Below, in pieces: positions 24,176 to 32,782 of a stretch of 53,802 bases of DNA. The DNA comes from Streptomyces sp. GKU 895 (lineage in GTDB: Bacteria > Actinomycetota > Actinomycetes > Streptomycetales > Streptomycetaceae). The first letter of the stretch is position 1; each line of letters begins with the position of its first letter. The stretch lies in assembly GCA_002027195.1 (NCBI GenBank), contig MWJO01000054.1, forward strand, positions 1 to 53,802, in the 5' to 3' direction. A program made the position numbers and the translations under genes. Under the pieces are notes generated by a model that worked only from the letters and a program-made list of their open reading frames with translations, did not search any database and was not told where the DNA came from.

Positions 24176-25173
24176 TCAGGAGCCGGTCGCGGCGGCGGAC
24201 AGCAGCTCGACCGCGTCCTTGAGGGCCGCGGGCCACGGCATCTCGCGCGCCGCCGCGCCCGACCAGCCGGGCCCGCCGAGCACCACCGCCGGCCGTCGAC
24301 GGGCGCCCTTCACGCCCCAGCGGGTGGTGGCGACATGGCGGGCGAGCGGCAGGTCCGCGGTGGAGCGTCCCTGCGCCCACAGGAACACGGCGGACGGCCC
24401 GAGCCGTCGCACCGCGGCGACGAGCGTCTCCCCCGGCACCGCCGCGCCGAACATCCTTGTGGGAACGCCACGTTCACCCAGCGCGGCGTTGAGCGCTTCG
24501 AGAGGCAGGGCGTGCTGTTCGCCGGGCGCACAGGCCAGGACGACGGGGCCGGTCGCCGACTGCGGGGCCGCGGGAGCCCGTCGGCGCAGCGCGGTGGAGA
24601 CATGCCAGGACAGCAGGTGCTCGACCTCGACGTAACGATCGCCGGAGGACGCCCACTTGCGGCCCACCGCGTTCAGGGTGGGCATCATCACCTCCTGCCA
24701 GGCGGCGACGACGCCGTACTGCTCCACGGCCGCGGCGAGCAGCTCCTCGATGGCCGGGGCATCGAGCCGGACGGCGGCGCGGGCCAGCCCCCGCGCCTCC
24801 TGGCGCACGTCACCGAGCGGCAGAGCGCCGGCCGCGCGCGAGCGCGGCGTCTCCCGGGCGGGCACCTCGGCGGCCGGGCCGGGACCCCCGGTGCTGGAGC
24901 GGGCGGCGCGGGCCGCCTCGGCGGGCGGCACCCCGGACGCGGTCAGCCGGCACATCTCCTCCAGGACCTCGATGTCCCGCGGGCTCCAGCGCCGATGCCG
25001 CCCTTCGTCCCGTACGGCCGGCCCGATGCCGTAACGGCGGTCCCAGGAGCGCAGCGTGGTGGGCGACACGCCTAGCCGCCGGGCGAGGCGCCGGTGGTGA
25101 GAGGGACGTGGGCGGTGGGGGCGGCCGGCTCCGCCGTCTCCGTGGGAGTTCGGTGCGCTGGCGACTTACTCAT
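24176..25173 (-). CDS. litR: LitR/CarH-like MerR regulator with B12-binding domain, frameshift near the N-terminus
   Basis: About 332 residues after correction. The MerR helix-turn-helix reads LARRLGVSPTTLRSWDRRYGIG across a frame change at about 25079-25090, where one C seems missing. A cobalamin-binding region follows, with WASSGDRYVEVEH (Trp, ten residues, Glu-His; CarH has nine) and GEQHALPLEALNAALGERGVPTRMFG, where the histidine can be the cobalt ligand. LitR/CarH repressors use adenosylcobalamin as a light sensor and leave DNA on illumination. Start ATG at 25173 has GGAG upstream. It is divergent from an ECF sigma gene, like the litR-litS pair of S. coelicolor, and convergent with a photolyase. 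Confidence 0.85.
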
Positions 25174-25182
25174 GGCTCCAGC

Positions 25183-25204
25183 ATACGACGCAAAATCGAT
25201 GCAA
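25183..25204. promoter_or_regulatory. Two adjacent 11-base direct repeats, candidate LitR operator
   Basis: ATACGACGCAA (25183-25193) and AATCGATGCAA (25194-25204) match at 8 of 11 positions and abut exactly. They lie 10-31 bases upstream of the litR-like start in the litR-sigma divergent gap. CarH-type proteins bind tandem 11-base repeats, which is why I note them. Confidence 0.5.
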
Positions 25205-25291
25205 GTTGCTGACCTGGAACGACGGATCCCACGATGGGCGCACCGGACCGAGTTCCGGTGAGGCGTTCCCGATGGGTGAGGAGCCGTCGTC

Positions 25292-25897
25292 ATGACCGAG
25301 CAACTGATCGCCGCCCCGGCGTCCCGATGGGCGCACGGGGAAGCGGACCTCACCGACGAGGAGGTCGCCCGGGGTCTCGTGGCGGGCGACGAGGCGTGTC
25401 TGGCCGAGGCCTACCGTCGCTGGTCCGGGTTGGTGCACACGTTGGCACGAAGGTCCCTGGGCGACGCCGAGGAGGCAGCGGACGTGACGCAGCAGGTGTT
25501 CCTCGGGGTGTGGCGCGGACGCGGGGGTTTCCGCCCCGAACGCGGGGCGATCGGCGGGTGGATCGTCGGCATCACCAGGCGCAAGATCGCCGACGCGCTG
25601 TCCGCCCGCACCCGCCGTACGGACCTCGTGGCGGCCGTCGGCTCCGCGTCCGGGCTCGGCGCCCCCGCCGCCGGGCACGCCGAGGCGGTCCTGGACCGGG
25701 TCCTCGTGCAGCACCAGCTGGCCAGGCTGCCGGCCGCCCAGCAGCGCGTGCTGCGGCTGGCCTTCTACGCGGACCTCACCCAGACCCAGATCGCCGACCG
25801 CACCGGCTGGCCGCTCGGCACCGTGAAGAGCCACGCCCGGCGCGGGCTGCGTCAGCTGCGGGGGTATCTGGAGCAGGACCCGCATCCGGAGCCCTGA
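25292..25897 (+). CDS. litS: ECF sigma factor, LitS-like
   Basis: A 201-residue ECF sigma factor. Region 2 is AYRRWSGLVHTLARRSLGDAEEAADVTQQVFLGVW and region 4 is LPAAQQRVLRLAFYADLTQTQIADRTGWPLGTVKSHARRGLRQLR. It is divergent from the LitR-like gene with 118 bases between starts. In S. coelicolor LitS is light-induced through LitR and activates carotenoid genes. No carotenoid genes are present in this window, so the nearby photolyase and epimerase-like gene are the visible candidates for its regulon. The assignment to LitS rests on context more than on sequence detail. Confidence 0.82.
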   Translation: MTEQLIAAPASRWAHGEADLTDEEVARGLVAGDEACLAEAYRRWSGLVHTLARRSLGDAEEAADVTQQVFLGVWRGRGGFRPERGAIGGWIVGITRRKIADALSARTRRTDLVAAVGSASGLGAPAAGHAEAVLDRVLVQHQLARLPAAQQRVLRLAFYADLTQTQIADRTGWPLGTVKSHARRGLRQLRGYLEQDPHPEP

Positions 25898-26048
25898 CAG
25901 GTGCTCCCCGGGGACCGCTACCTCGCCCCCAAGGGGACGCAACGGACATCTACACATAAAAGAAAAATAAGAGCAGAATGTACGCAGGCGGCGCTTACCG
26001 CACACCGCAGCAGACGCGGTCAGCCTGTGAGTCAGAAGGAGACGAGTC

Positions 26049-26486
26049 ATGGCCAACGTCTCGCCCACCCGGGGTGACATGACCAGCCACCCCGATGTTT
26101 CCGAAATGCGGGCACGGTACGCCCGTATGCTCGGCGGTCGCGATGTGGCGCTCGTGGACGGACCGGTGTTCCTGCTCGGTCTGTACTGCGCCGTGTCCCC
26201 CTGGATACTCCACTACACGACGAGCCAGCCCGCTCTCGTGACGCACAACCTCATCGTCGGCATCGCGATCGGTCTGCTCGCCCTCGGGTTCACCCAGACC
26301 CCGGAGCGCATGTACGGCCTGAGCTGGGCGTTCTGCGCGGTCGGCGTCTGGATGATCGTCGCCCCGTGGGTCGTCGGCGACAGCCCGGACACCGGCGTCG
26401 CACTCAACAACATCATCATCGGCGGCCTCGCCGTGATCCTGGGGCTGCTGTGCACGAGTGCCGCGGCGAAGAGCGCCCGGACGTGA
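26049..26486 (+). CDS. SPW-repeat membrane protein
   Basis: A 145-residue protein with four predicted membrane helices and two copies of the SPW-type motif (CAVSPWILHY and MIVAPWVVGD), the defining feature of the SPW repeat family. The N-terminal 45 residues are hydrophilic and probably cytosolic. The function of the family is not known. ATG at 26049 has AAGGAG seven bases upstream. It follows the LitS-like gene after 151 bases that include an unusually AT-rich stretch (about 25945-25980), a likely separate promoter. Confidence 0.88.
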   Translation: MANVSPTRGDMTSHPDVSEMRARYARMLGGRDVALVDGPVFLLGLYCAVSPWILHYTTSQPALVTHNLIVGIAIGLLALGFTQTPERMYGLSWAFCAVGVWMIVAPWVVGDSPDTGVALNNIIIGGLAVILGLLCTSAAAKSART

Positions 26487-26552
26487 CGGCTGGTCACGAA
26501 AGGACGAGAGTCGGCCGGTCCGCGCCTCGCGGGCCGGCGTTTCGCGCGCCGC

Positions 26553-27343
26553 TCAGCCGTTGGGCATCAGCCACGGCTCCTCAGGCAGCGGACTGCCGGT
26601 CTCCAGGAGCGACTTAAGGTTGGACAGCACCGCCGGCCAGCCCAGGGACACCTCGCCGAGCGCGCCCTCGTCGGGCAGGTCCTCGTGGGTGACCGTGAGG
26701 CGACGATCTCGCCGTGCGACTGGATGTCGAAGGTGACCTGGGAGTACTTGTCGTCCTGCCCCTCGTCCTCGGGCGCGGCCCACCTGGTGACGAGGCGACG
26801 GGGGCGGTCGCCCTCCACGACGGTGCCGACGACGTCGGCGATGCCGGAGCCGTCCGTGCGGACATGCTCCCAGCGGGAGCCCTGCTGCCAGTCGGAGACA
26901 TTGCTGTGCCCCCAGTACGCCGCGGTCAGGTCCGCGTCGGTGAGCGCGTCCCAGACCTTCTCGGGGGTGCTCCGGATGTAGGTGACGTACACGAACGTGG
27001 GCTTGTCGGCCATGGCTTCCTCGGCTCGTCGCTTCACGGCGCCGAGCGCGCTCAGGCGCGGGCGCTCGAACTTGTCGATCCACCGCTCCTGGATCTCGTG
27101 GAGCGGGACCGGGTTGAGGTAGTGCAGCTTCTCCCGCCCCCTGCGCACCGTGCTGACCAGGTTGGCGGCCTCCAGGACGGACAGGTGCTGGGTCACGGAC
27201 TGCCGCGTCATGGCGATGCGCTCGCACAGCTCGCCGAGCGTCTGACCGTTCTCCTCGTGCAGCCGGTCCAACAACCGCCTGCGCGTCTCGTCGGCCAGCG
27301 CCTTGAAGACCTGGTCCAACCCCGGGTCGCTCTCTGATCGCAC
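26553..27343 (-). CDS. ArsR-family regulator fused to SRPBCC (AHSA1-like) domain, one frameshift
   Basis: About 263 residues when one missing base at about 26698-26702 is restored. Residues 1-100 are an ArsR winged helix (VFKALADETRRRLLDRLHEENGQTLGELCERIAMTRQSVTQHLSVLEAANLVSTVRRGREKLHYLN). Residues 115-263 are a ligand-binding SRPBCC/AHSA1-like domain (YVTYIRSTPEKVWDALTDADLTAAYWGH, ending LPEEPWLMPNG). The two parts are fused in one frame through an alanine/glutamate-rich linker, with no frameshift between them. No metal-binding cysteine pair is seen, so sensing probably occurs through the SRPBCC pocket. GTG at 27343 is the likely start of a leaderless message. Confidence 0.85.
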
Positions 27344-27378
27344 ACTCAACGTTATGCAGACAATTGCCTGCATGTCAA
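27344..27378 (-). promoter_or_regulatory. Promoter with an 18-base operator filling the -35/-10 spacer
   Basis: On the minus strand TTGACA (27378-27373) and ATAACG (27355-27350) are 17 bases apart. The GTG start at 27343 is seven bases beyond, predicting a leaderless transcript. Plus-strand positions 27355-27372 (TGCAGACAATTGCCTGCA) form an 18-base dyad with 16 of 18 symmetric positions, occupying the spacer. An autorepressor bound there would block RNA polymerase. Confidence 0.62.
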
Positions 27379-27471
27379 TCGCGGCCAGTTCCGCTCTCCG
27401 CGTCCACCCACTGACACCCGCGCTCGTACCGGCGCGTCGCCGGATTCCGTCGCAGGGTTCGCGCCGCGCCG

Positions 27472-28200
27472 TCAGCGCAGCCGCGCGTCCAGTTCCCGCC
27501 GATGCCGGTCGACCCACTCGTACGCGGCCCGCACCTCGTCCACGGCCCCACGCTCGCGCAGCGCGACCAGAGCGGGCTCACCCCGTTCCGCCCCGGCCTC
27601 GATGCCTCGCCGGCACCGGTCCTGCCACCACAGGACCGCCTCGACCAGCCCGGCCCCGCCGGTCAGACCGTAGGCGTCGCGGACGAGCCGCATGCCGCGT
27701 GCCGCGTCCGCCACGTCCGTCCCGCCCGGCCCGAGGTCCAGGTACTGCCAGCAGACATGCGCCACGTCGTGCACCCGTTCGCCGGGGGCCGCGAGGTCCC
27801 AGTCGACGAAGGCCACCGGCCGCCACCCGGTGTCGTCGACCGCGTAGACGGTGTTCTTCGGCGCGAGGTCGTTGTGGCAGACGACGTCCTGGTCGCCCGC
27901 CAACGCTGTGCCGTGGGTGAGGTCGTGGAACTCCCGGACGAGCCGGGCGACACGGACGAGCGTCTCGTCACGGCGGGCGGCGGCCCGCTCCTCCGCCGTC
28001 ACGGCCGCGCGCCCCTCCAGGTAGCCGAGCACCTCCCGGCCCTGCTCGTCCGTCCCCAGCAGCCGGGGAGCACCCGCCCAGCCCCGTTCCGCGAAGAGCG
28101 CCAGCAGTTCGCGGACGTGCTCCGATCCGGCCGACGGGGCGCGACGCACGGTCGAACCGATCCGTACGGCCCCGCTGACGGCTCCGCCCTCCAGCGGCAT
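27472..28200 (-). CDS. Aminoglycoside phosphotransferase-fold kinase
   Basis: A 242-residue APH/choline-kinase-fold protein. The catalytic loop is VVCHNDLAPKNTVY and the metal-binding segment is FVDWDLAAPGERVHDVAHVCW, both intact. Such proteins phosphorylate small hydroxylated or amino compounds; many in Streptomyces are not resistance enzymes, and the substrate here is unknown. At 242 residues it is short for the family because the N-lobe is abbreviated. ATG at 28200 has GGAGG nearby but only two bases away, so a slightly different start is possible. It is divergent from the P-loop kinase gene at 28256. Confidence 0.8.
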   Translation of the reverse strand: MPLEGGAVSGAVRIGSTVRRAPSAGSEHVRELLALFAERGWAGAPRLLGTDEQGREVLGYLEGRAAVTAEERAAARRDETLVRVARLVREFHDLTHGTALAGDQDVVCHNDLAPKNTVYAVDDTGWRPVAFVDWDLAAPGERVHDVAHVCWQYLDLGPGGTDVADAARGMRLVRDAYGLTGGAGLVEAVLWWQDRCRRGIEAGAERGEPALVALRERGAVDEVRAAYEWVDRHRRELDARLR

Positions 28201-28255
28201 CTCCTCCACGGAAAAGAAGTATCCGGCCCTGCGGGCCGACTGGCACGCTCGGCCC

Positions 28256-28801
28256 ATGGGCCACTCCGAGGTACTGCTCATCGGCGGCCGGGCCGGGGTC
28301 GGGAAGACGACCGTCGGCTGGGAGGTCTCCGCGCTACTGCGGGGCGCCGAGGTCGCGCACGCCGTGCTCGACGGGGACTTCATGGGGGCGGTGCACCCCG
28401 CGCCCGCCGGGGACCCGCATCGGGCCGTGGTCGCCGAGCTCAACATCACTGCCGTGTGGGCCAATTACGCGGCGCTCGGGTACCGGAGGCTCGTCTACAC
28501 GAACACCGTGTCCGTGCTGGAGGAGGCGGCCGGCATGTGGCGGCGGGTCATGGGCGACGACGTGCGGATCGTACGGATTCTGCTCACCGCCGACGACGAG
28601 ACGGCCCGACAGCGGCTGACCGGACGGGAGTTGGGCTCCGAGTTGGAGCGGGAGCTGCTCGGCAGCGCGCGCAAGGCGCGGATGCTGGACGAGCGCGCGC
28701 CCGCCGACACCCTGCGGGTGGTGACCGACGGGCGCACGGTGATCGACATCGCGGCCGAGGTGGTGGCCGCGACCGGATGGGCCACGGCGAGGGTCAGCTG
28801 A
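28256..28801 (+). CDS. P-loop NTPase / small-molecule kinase-like protein
   Basis: A 181-residue P-loop protein. Walker A is LLIGGRAGVGKTTVGWEV at the N-terminus. HAVLDGDFMG resembles the substrate-aspartate region of adenylylsulfate- or shikimate-kinase-like proteins, and RIVRILLTADDETARQRLTGR resembles their lid arginine helix. It probably phosphorylates a small molecule, but no specific substrate can be named. The stop overlaps by eight bases the stop of the convergent secreted-protein gene. It shares an upstream region with the divergent phosphotransferase. Confidence 0.75.
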   Translation: MGHSEVLLIGGRAGVGKTTVGWEVSALLRGAEVAHAVLDGDFMGAVHPAPAGDPHRAVVAELNITAVWANYAALGYRRLVYTNTVSVLEEAAGMWRRVMGDDVRIVRILLTADDETARQRLTGRELGSELERELLGSARKARMLDERAPADTLRVVTDGRTVIDIAAEVVAATGWATARVS

Positions 28802-30239
28802 CGTTGAGCGCCGTGTCGTCGATGACGAACGAGGTCTGGAGCGTGGAGCCCTCCGTGCCGGTGAACTTGAGGGTCACGGTCTGGCCGGCGTAGCCCGCCA
28901 GGCTGAAGCTGCGCTGGGTGTAGCCGCTCGCGGCGTTGAGGTTGGAGTAGGTGGCCAGGGTGCCGAGGACCGTTCCGGAGCTGTTGAGCACCTGCACCTT
29001 GAGGGTGTCGTAGGCGGTGCTCGTGGTGGTCTCGGCGGTGTCGACGTGCAGGTAGAAGCTGAGCGTGGCGGTGGTGCAGGCCGACGGGACGGTCACCGAC
29101 TGCGAGAGTGTGTCGGTGTGGGCGGAGCCGTAGCCGTCCAGCCAGGCGTAGTAGGAACCGGAACGGGCTGACTTGCTGGTGGAGTTGGTGATGACACCGC
29201 TGCCGGCGCTCCAGGTGCTGTTGCCCGACTCGAAGCCGTTGTTGCCCAGGAGCTGGGCCGCGGTGCAGGTGGTACCCCCGCCGCCGCCCCCGCTGCCGCT
29301 CGCGCCGGCCAGCCACTCGGTGGCGTTCAGCGCGAGGGCGGCGTTGGTGGCGCCGGAGTCGTTCCAGCCGTCGTAGAGCGTGTTGCCGGACTGGCCCGTG
29401 TCGTCGTCGATGGGCGAGCTGTCGCCCCAGAAGGCGACCCGGCCGCTGCCGAAGGTGCTGGTGGCGAAGAAGGCGCCGGTGTTGCCGGAGTAACCGGTGC
29501 GGTAGAGAAGGCCCTTGACGGAGGAGTTGTCGGCGGGCTTGAGTGTGGCCGTCGTACCGCTGGCGATCAGGCTCTTGGTGACGGTGCCGAACGAGCCGTG
29601 CAGCACCGGGTTGGTGCTGTCGCTGATCGCGCTCGGGTAGTCGGAGCTGATGCTCAGCGAGTCGATGGAGAAGCCGAACGGGTCGGTGGAGTCGACGCTG
29701 TTGTCGGTCATCAGGTCGTTGAGGATCTCGACCGCGTCCTCGCCGTCGTTGTTGCGGTCGGCGCCGGTGTGGTCGGAGATCAAGAACAGACCGCCGCCGT
29801 TCTTCACGAAGTTCATGATCGCCGTCTTCTCGGCGGTCGTGAACAGCGTGTTGGGTTCAGGCAGCACCAGCGTGTCGAAGTTCGCCAGGTCCTGGGCGCC
29901 GGAACCGCCGTAGGTGAGGCTGGATCCGGAGGGCAGCGTTTTCAGGCTGTAGTCGCCTGTCTTCTGGAGCGCGACACCCCAGGAGGAGATGGCGCCGGTC
30001 CAGTCGGTCTCCGTCGACGGGGAGGAATCCTCGCCCAGGGGGTCGGGCTGGCTGGTGGAGATGATCCAGTCGGCGTTGCCGGCGGTCTCGGCGTGGGCGT
30101 TGTCGAACAGGATGCGGTGCGGGGTGGCCGCGGCGGCCGGGGTGGCCGTGGACGTCTCGACCGCGGCACCCGTGACCAGCAGGCCGAGGACCGCGAGGGC
30201 GGTGGGGAGTCTGCGTCGGGATCTGGGGAGCGGGGGCAT
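28794..30239 (-). CDS. Secreted protein: glutamine-amidotransferase-like domain plus jelly-roll C-terminal domain
   Basis: A 481-residue exported protein. A signal peptide covers about residues 1-37, with an RSRRR basic region and an AAAA cleavage site. Residues 38-330 form a class I glutamine-amidotransferase-like domain (HRILFDNAHAE, FDTLVLPEPNTLFTTAE, NFVKNGGGLFLISDHTG). A GSGGGGGG linker at about residue 330 leads to a roughly 140-residue beta-rich domain (LLGNNGFESGNSTWSAG, YYAWLDGYGSAHTDTLSQSV, LQTSFVIDDTALNVS). The same C-terminal domain is found on many Streptomyces secreted metalloproteases, where it is thought to aid binding. No protease motif is present here. Function unknown; a carbohydrate- or surface-binding role is plausible. 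Confidence 0.82.
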   Translation of the reverse strand: MPPLPRSRRRLPTALAVLGLLVTGAAVETSTATPAAAATPHRILFDNAHAETAGNADWIISTSQPDPLGEDSSPSTETDWTGAISSWGVALQKTGDYSLKTLPSGSSLTYGGSGAQDLANFDTLVLPEPNTLFTTAEKTAIMNFVKNGGGLFLISDHTGADRNNDGEDAVEILNDLMTDNSVDSTDPFGFSIDSLSISSDYPSAISDSTNPVLHGSFGTVTKSLIASGTTATLKPADNSSVKGLLYRTGYSGNTGAFFATSTFGSGRVAFWGDSSPIDDDTGQSGNTLYDGWNDSGATNAALALNATEWLAGASGSGGGGGGTTCTAAQLLGNNGFESGNSTWSAGSGVITNSTSKSARSGSYYAWLDGYGSAHTDTLSQSVTVPSACTTATLSFYLHVDTAETTTSTAYDTLKVQVLNSSGTVLGTLATYSNLNAASGYTQRSFSLAGYAGQTVTLKFTGTEGSTLQTSFVIDDTALNVS

Positions 30240-30420
30240 CCGGCTTACCTCCGAGTGGGGTTGGGGAAGGGGCGGGGTGCGGGTGCGGGATCGAGCTACA
30301 CGCGTAGACGCGGGGCAGATCTGCGCGCGTAGAACTTCGGTCGCGGGAATCCCTCGACCGACGCCGATTTGAAAGGTACATGGCAGCCAGGGCACTGAAC
30401 AGACGTCACTTCACACACCC

Positions 30421-30435
30421 GGTCAACGTTTGACC
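30421..30435. promoter_or_regulatory. 15-base palindrome GGTCAA-CGT-TTGACC
   Basis: Perfect 6-base arms flank a 3-base centre, 106-92 bases upstream of the small membrane protein gene and in the 287-base gap between it and the secreted-protein gene. Its length and position fit a dimeric repressor site for either gene. No adjacent regulator explains it. Confidence 0.35.
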
Positions 30436-30526
30436 CCACGTTGGCCGTTGGTTGAAACGGCACGGACTGCCACCCGTTTCCGGGGGCATCTGAACGAGTG
30501 CGGGGGCCCGGAGAGGAGGGGTTGGG

Positions 30527-30790
30527 ATGGAGATCTCAGGCATCATCAGCGCCATCGTGATCGGCATCGTCATCGGCGTGCTGGGCCGGCTCGTGGTGCC
30601 GGGCCGGCAGCACATCGGCATCCTGCTGACCATCGTCGTCGGCATCGTCGCCGCGCTGCTCGGCTCGGCGATCGCGGCGGGGCTCGACGTGGCCGACACC
30701 AAGGGCGTGGACTGGGTCGAATGGCTCATCCAGATCGGTCTCGCCGCGGTGGGTGTCGCGGCGCTCGACCGGTCGAGGGTGCGGCGCTGA
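30527..30790 (+). CDS. GlsB/YeaQ/YmgE-family stress membrane protein
   Basis: An 87-residue protein with three hydrophobic helices and the family patterns IVIGVLGRLVVPGRQHIGILLTIVVGIVAALLGS (transglycosylase-associated family). These small membrane proteins accumulate under stress in many bacteria; the mechanism is not established. The C-terminal helix ends in a short basic tail. ATG at 30527 is preceded by GGAGGGGTTGGG. It is a stand-alone gene followed closely by an acetyltransferase. Confidence 0.88.
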   Translation: MEISGIISAIVIGIVIGVLGRLVVPGRQHIGILLTIVVGIVAALLGSAIAAGLDVADTKGVDWVEWLIQIGLAAVGVAALDRSRVRR

Positions 30791-30883
30791 ACGCAGGAGA
30801 CGGGTGGATAACCCGTTGCGTACGGGTTGGGGCGGCGGCTAGTTTCCTGGCTCGCCGCCAGAACCCACAGTGACGGAGCCCCG

Positions 30884-31756
30884 TTGACCCTGCGCATCAC
30901 GCCCCTGGCCGACCCCGAACCCGGCACGTCGAGCCGCAGGCTGGCCTGGCTCGCCTCGGGCACCGAGGGCGCACCGGTCGGGTCCGCCTTCCTCCGGCTG
31001 TTCACCAAGGAGGGCCAGCAGCATCTCGCCGAGCTGGAGATCGCCGTGCACCCCGCCGAGCGGCGGCGGGGAGTCGGCACCCGGCTGCTGGACGCAGCCG
31101 TGGCCGCGGCCCGGACCGAGGGGCGGCGGTCGGTCATCGCGCAGGCCGAACAGGGCTCCCCCGGCGACGAGTTCCTCGCCGCGCGAGGCTTCCGCCGGGT
31201 GCTGTCCCTGACGTACGCGAGGCTCGCGCTCAAGGACGTCGACCTCGCCGCACTCGCCGAACAGGACAGGCCCGGTTACGAGCTGACCGAGTGGGACGGC
31301 ACGGTCCCCGCCGAACTGGCCCAGTCCTACGCCGACTCGCGGCGCGCCATGGACGACATGCCCATGGACGACACCGACTACGGCACGGTCGTGTGGGACG
31401 TGGACCGCGTGGTCGCCGCCGCCGACGCGGTCGCGCGGCGCGGGGACCTGCTGCACACCGTCGCCGCGGTCGACACGGCGGACGGCTCGATCGTCGGCTT
31501 CTCGGAGCTGGTGGTACCGGGTGACGGACTCGGCGACGGCCAGCACTACGGCACGGCCGTCCTGCCGGAACACCGCGGCCGGGGCCTCGCCCGCTGGATG
31601 AAGGCGACGTCGATCCGCCGGGCCCGCGAGCGGCACCCGGACCTCGCCGGGCTCCTCACCGACACCGCGGACGGCAACGCCCCGATGCTCGCGGTCAACG
31701 CGGCCCTCGGGTACGTCCCCACGCACAAGGCGGCGGAGTACCAACTGGACCTCTGA
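30884..31756 (+). CDS. Double-domain GNAT acetyltransferase
   Basis: A 290-residue protein with two GNAT domains, an architecture like mycothiol synthase. The first acetyl-CoA motif is VHPAERRRGVGTRLLDAAV near residue 65; the second is VLPEHRGRGLARWMKATSI near residue 230. Both keep the R/Q-x-x-G-x-G/A pattern. The acetyl acceptor cannot be read from sequence. TTG at 30884 has GGAG five bases upstream and gives a normal GNAT N-terminus; an in-frame ATG at 30827 would add an unlikely 19-residue tail. Confidence 0.85.
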   Translation: MTLRITPLADPEPGTSSRRLAWLASGTEGAPVGSAFLRLFTKEGQQHLAELEIAVHPAERRRGVGTRLLDAAVAAARTEGRRSVIAQAEQGSPGDEFLAARGFRRVLSLTYARLALKDVDLAALAEQDRPGYELTEWDGTVPAELAQSYADSRRAMDDMPMDDTDYGTVVWDVDRVVAAADAVARRGDLLHTVAAVDTADGSIVGFSELVVPGDGLGDGQHYGTAVLPEHRGRGLARWMKATSIRRARERHPDLAGLLTDTADGNAPMLAVNAALGYVPTHKAAEYQLDL

Positions 31757-31785
31757 ACCGCCCTGAAGGGGAGGGACTTCCCGGC

Positions 31786-32727
31786 TCAGGCCGCCGCCCG
31801 CAACGCCGCCAGCCCCTCTCGAGCCGACGGGTACACCGGCGCCCAGCCCAGTTCCCGCTCCGCCTTCGCGATGGACACCCGCAGCGTCGACGCCATGATC
31901 GCGTGGGCGTACGCCATCGGCCGCATCATCCACAGCGGCACGGGCAGGGGCTTCGGGAGCCCGAACTCCTCTGCCACGGCGAGGAGATGGGCCCGGAACC
32001 CGAAGGGCGTGCGGTCGGCGATGTTGTAGGCCTGGCCGGGGCGGCCGTGCTCGACGGCGGCGACCATCGCGCGGGCCGCGTCGGTCAGCTCGACCCAGGG
32101 CACGACGTGACCGTGGTCGGCGGGGGCGGGGAGCTGCCGCTTGCGCAGCATGGGCATGAGATTCTCGGTGCCGCCGGGGCCGTAGAAGGCGCCGTAGCGC
32201 AGGGCCACGCCTTCGAGACCGGCGGCCTCGAAGGTCAGCCGTTCCTTGGTGCGCATCCCGGCGAGGTGCCGTTCGAACTCCGGGTTCGTCCCGGGCGGGC
32301 CGAAGGGGTCGTCCTCGGTGAGCTCCCGGTCGCCGTGGTCGCCGTAGCCGTAGCCGAAGACCATCGACTCCGCGACGAAGCGGCGCGCGCCGGTCGCCTG
32401 CGCGGCCTCGATGAGGTGGGCGGTGCCCTCGATGCGCAGCGCGTCCGTGGTGTACATGTCGCGGTGGCGCAGGGGTGGCTTGCTGAGAGCCGTCACGGCG
32501 TGGATCACCGTGTCGAAGCTGTGGCCGTCAACGGCGCGAAGCACGGCCTCGCGGTCCAGGAGGTCGGCGCGCACGTCGTTGTCCCGGCCGCGGCCGAGGC
32601 CGGTGACCTTGTGCCCGGCCTCGGTCAGAGCATGCATGATGTGCCGGCCGAGGACGCCACTGGCGCCCGCGAGCAGGATGCTCTGGCTCTGGTTCTGGCT
32701 GCTGGGGTTGCTCTGGTTCGTCGTCAT
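31786..32727 (-). CDS. NAD(P)-dependent epimerase/dehydratase (extended SDR)
   Basis: A 313-residue extended short-chain dehydrogenase. The nucleotide-binding motif LLAGASGVLGRHI follows a Gln/Asn/Ser-rich N-terminal tail. The region around FGYGYGDHGDRELTEDD and YGAFYGPGG covers the substrate side. The catalytic YxxxK is not obvious to me in its usual place, so the protein may be an atypical member. The substrate (sugar, steroid or dihydroflavonol type) is unknown. It is 55 bases upstream-facing from a GNAT gene on the same strand. Confidence 0.82.
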   Translation of the reverse strand: MTTNQSNPSSQNQSQSILLAGASGVLGRHIMHALTEAGHKVTGLGRGRDNDVRADLLDREAVLRAVDGHSFDTVIHAVTALSKPPLRHRDMYTTDALRIEGTAHLIEAAQATGARRFVAESMVFGYGYGDHGDRELTEDDPFGPPGTNPEFERHLAGMRTKERLTFEAAGLEGVALRYGAFYGPGGTENLMPMLRKRQLPAPADHGHVVPWVELTDAARAMVAAVEHGRPGQAYNIADRTPFGFRAHLLAVAEEFGLPKPLPVPLWMMRPMAYAHAIMASTLRVSIAKAERELGWAPVYPSAREGLAALRAAA

Positions 32728-32782
32728 GACTCTGCGACGGATCGGGAGGGCTGGGATGTGACATCCCGCCCTGTGCCGTGGC

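Noticed and set aside
27472..28200. Aminoglycoside resistance gene
   Set aside because: The fold is that of APH kinases, but the protein is short and sits among housekeeping genes; the fold alone does not indicate resistance.
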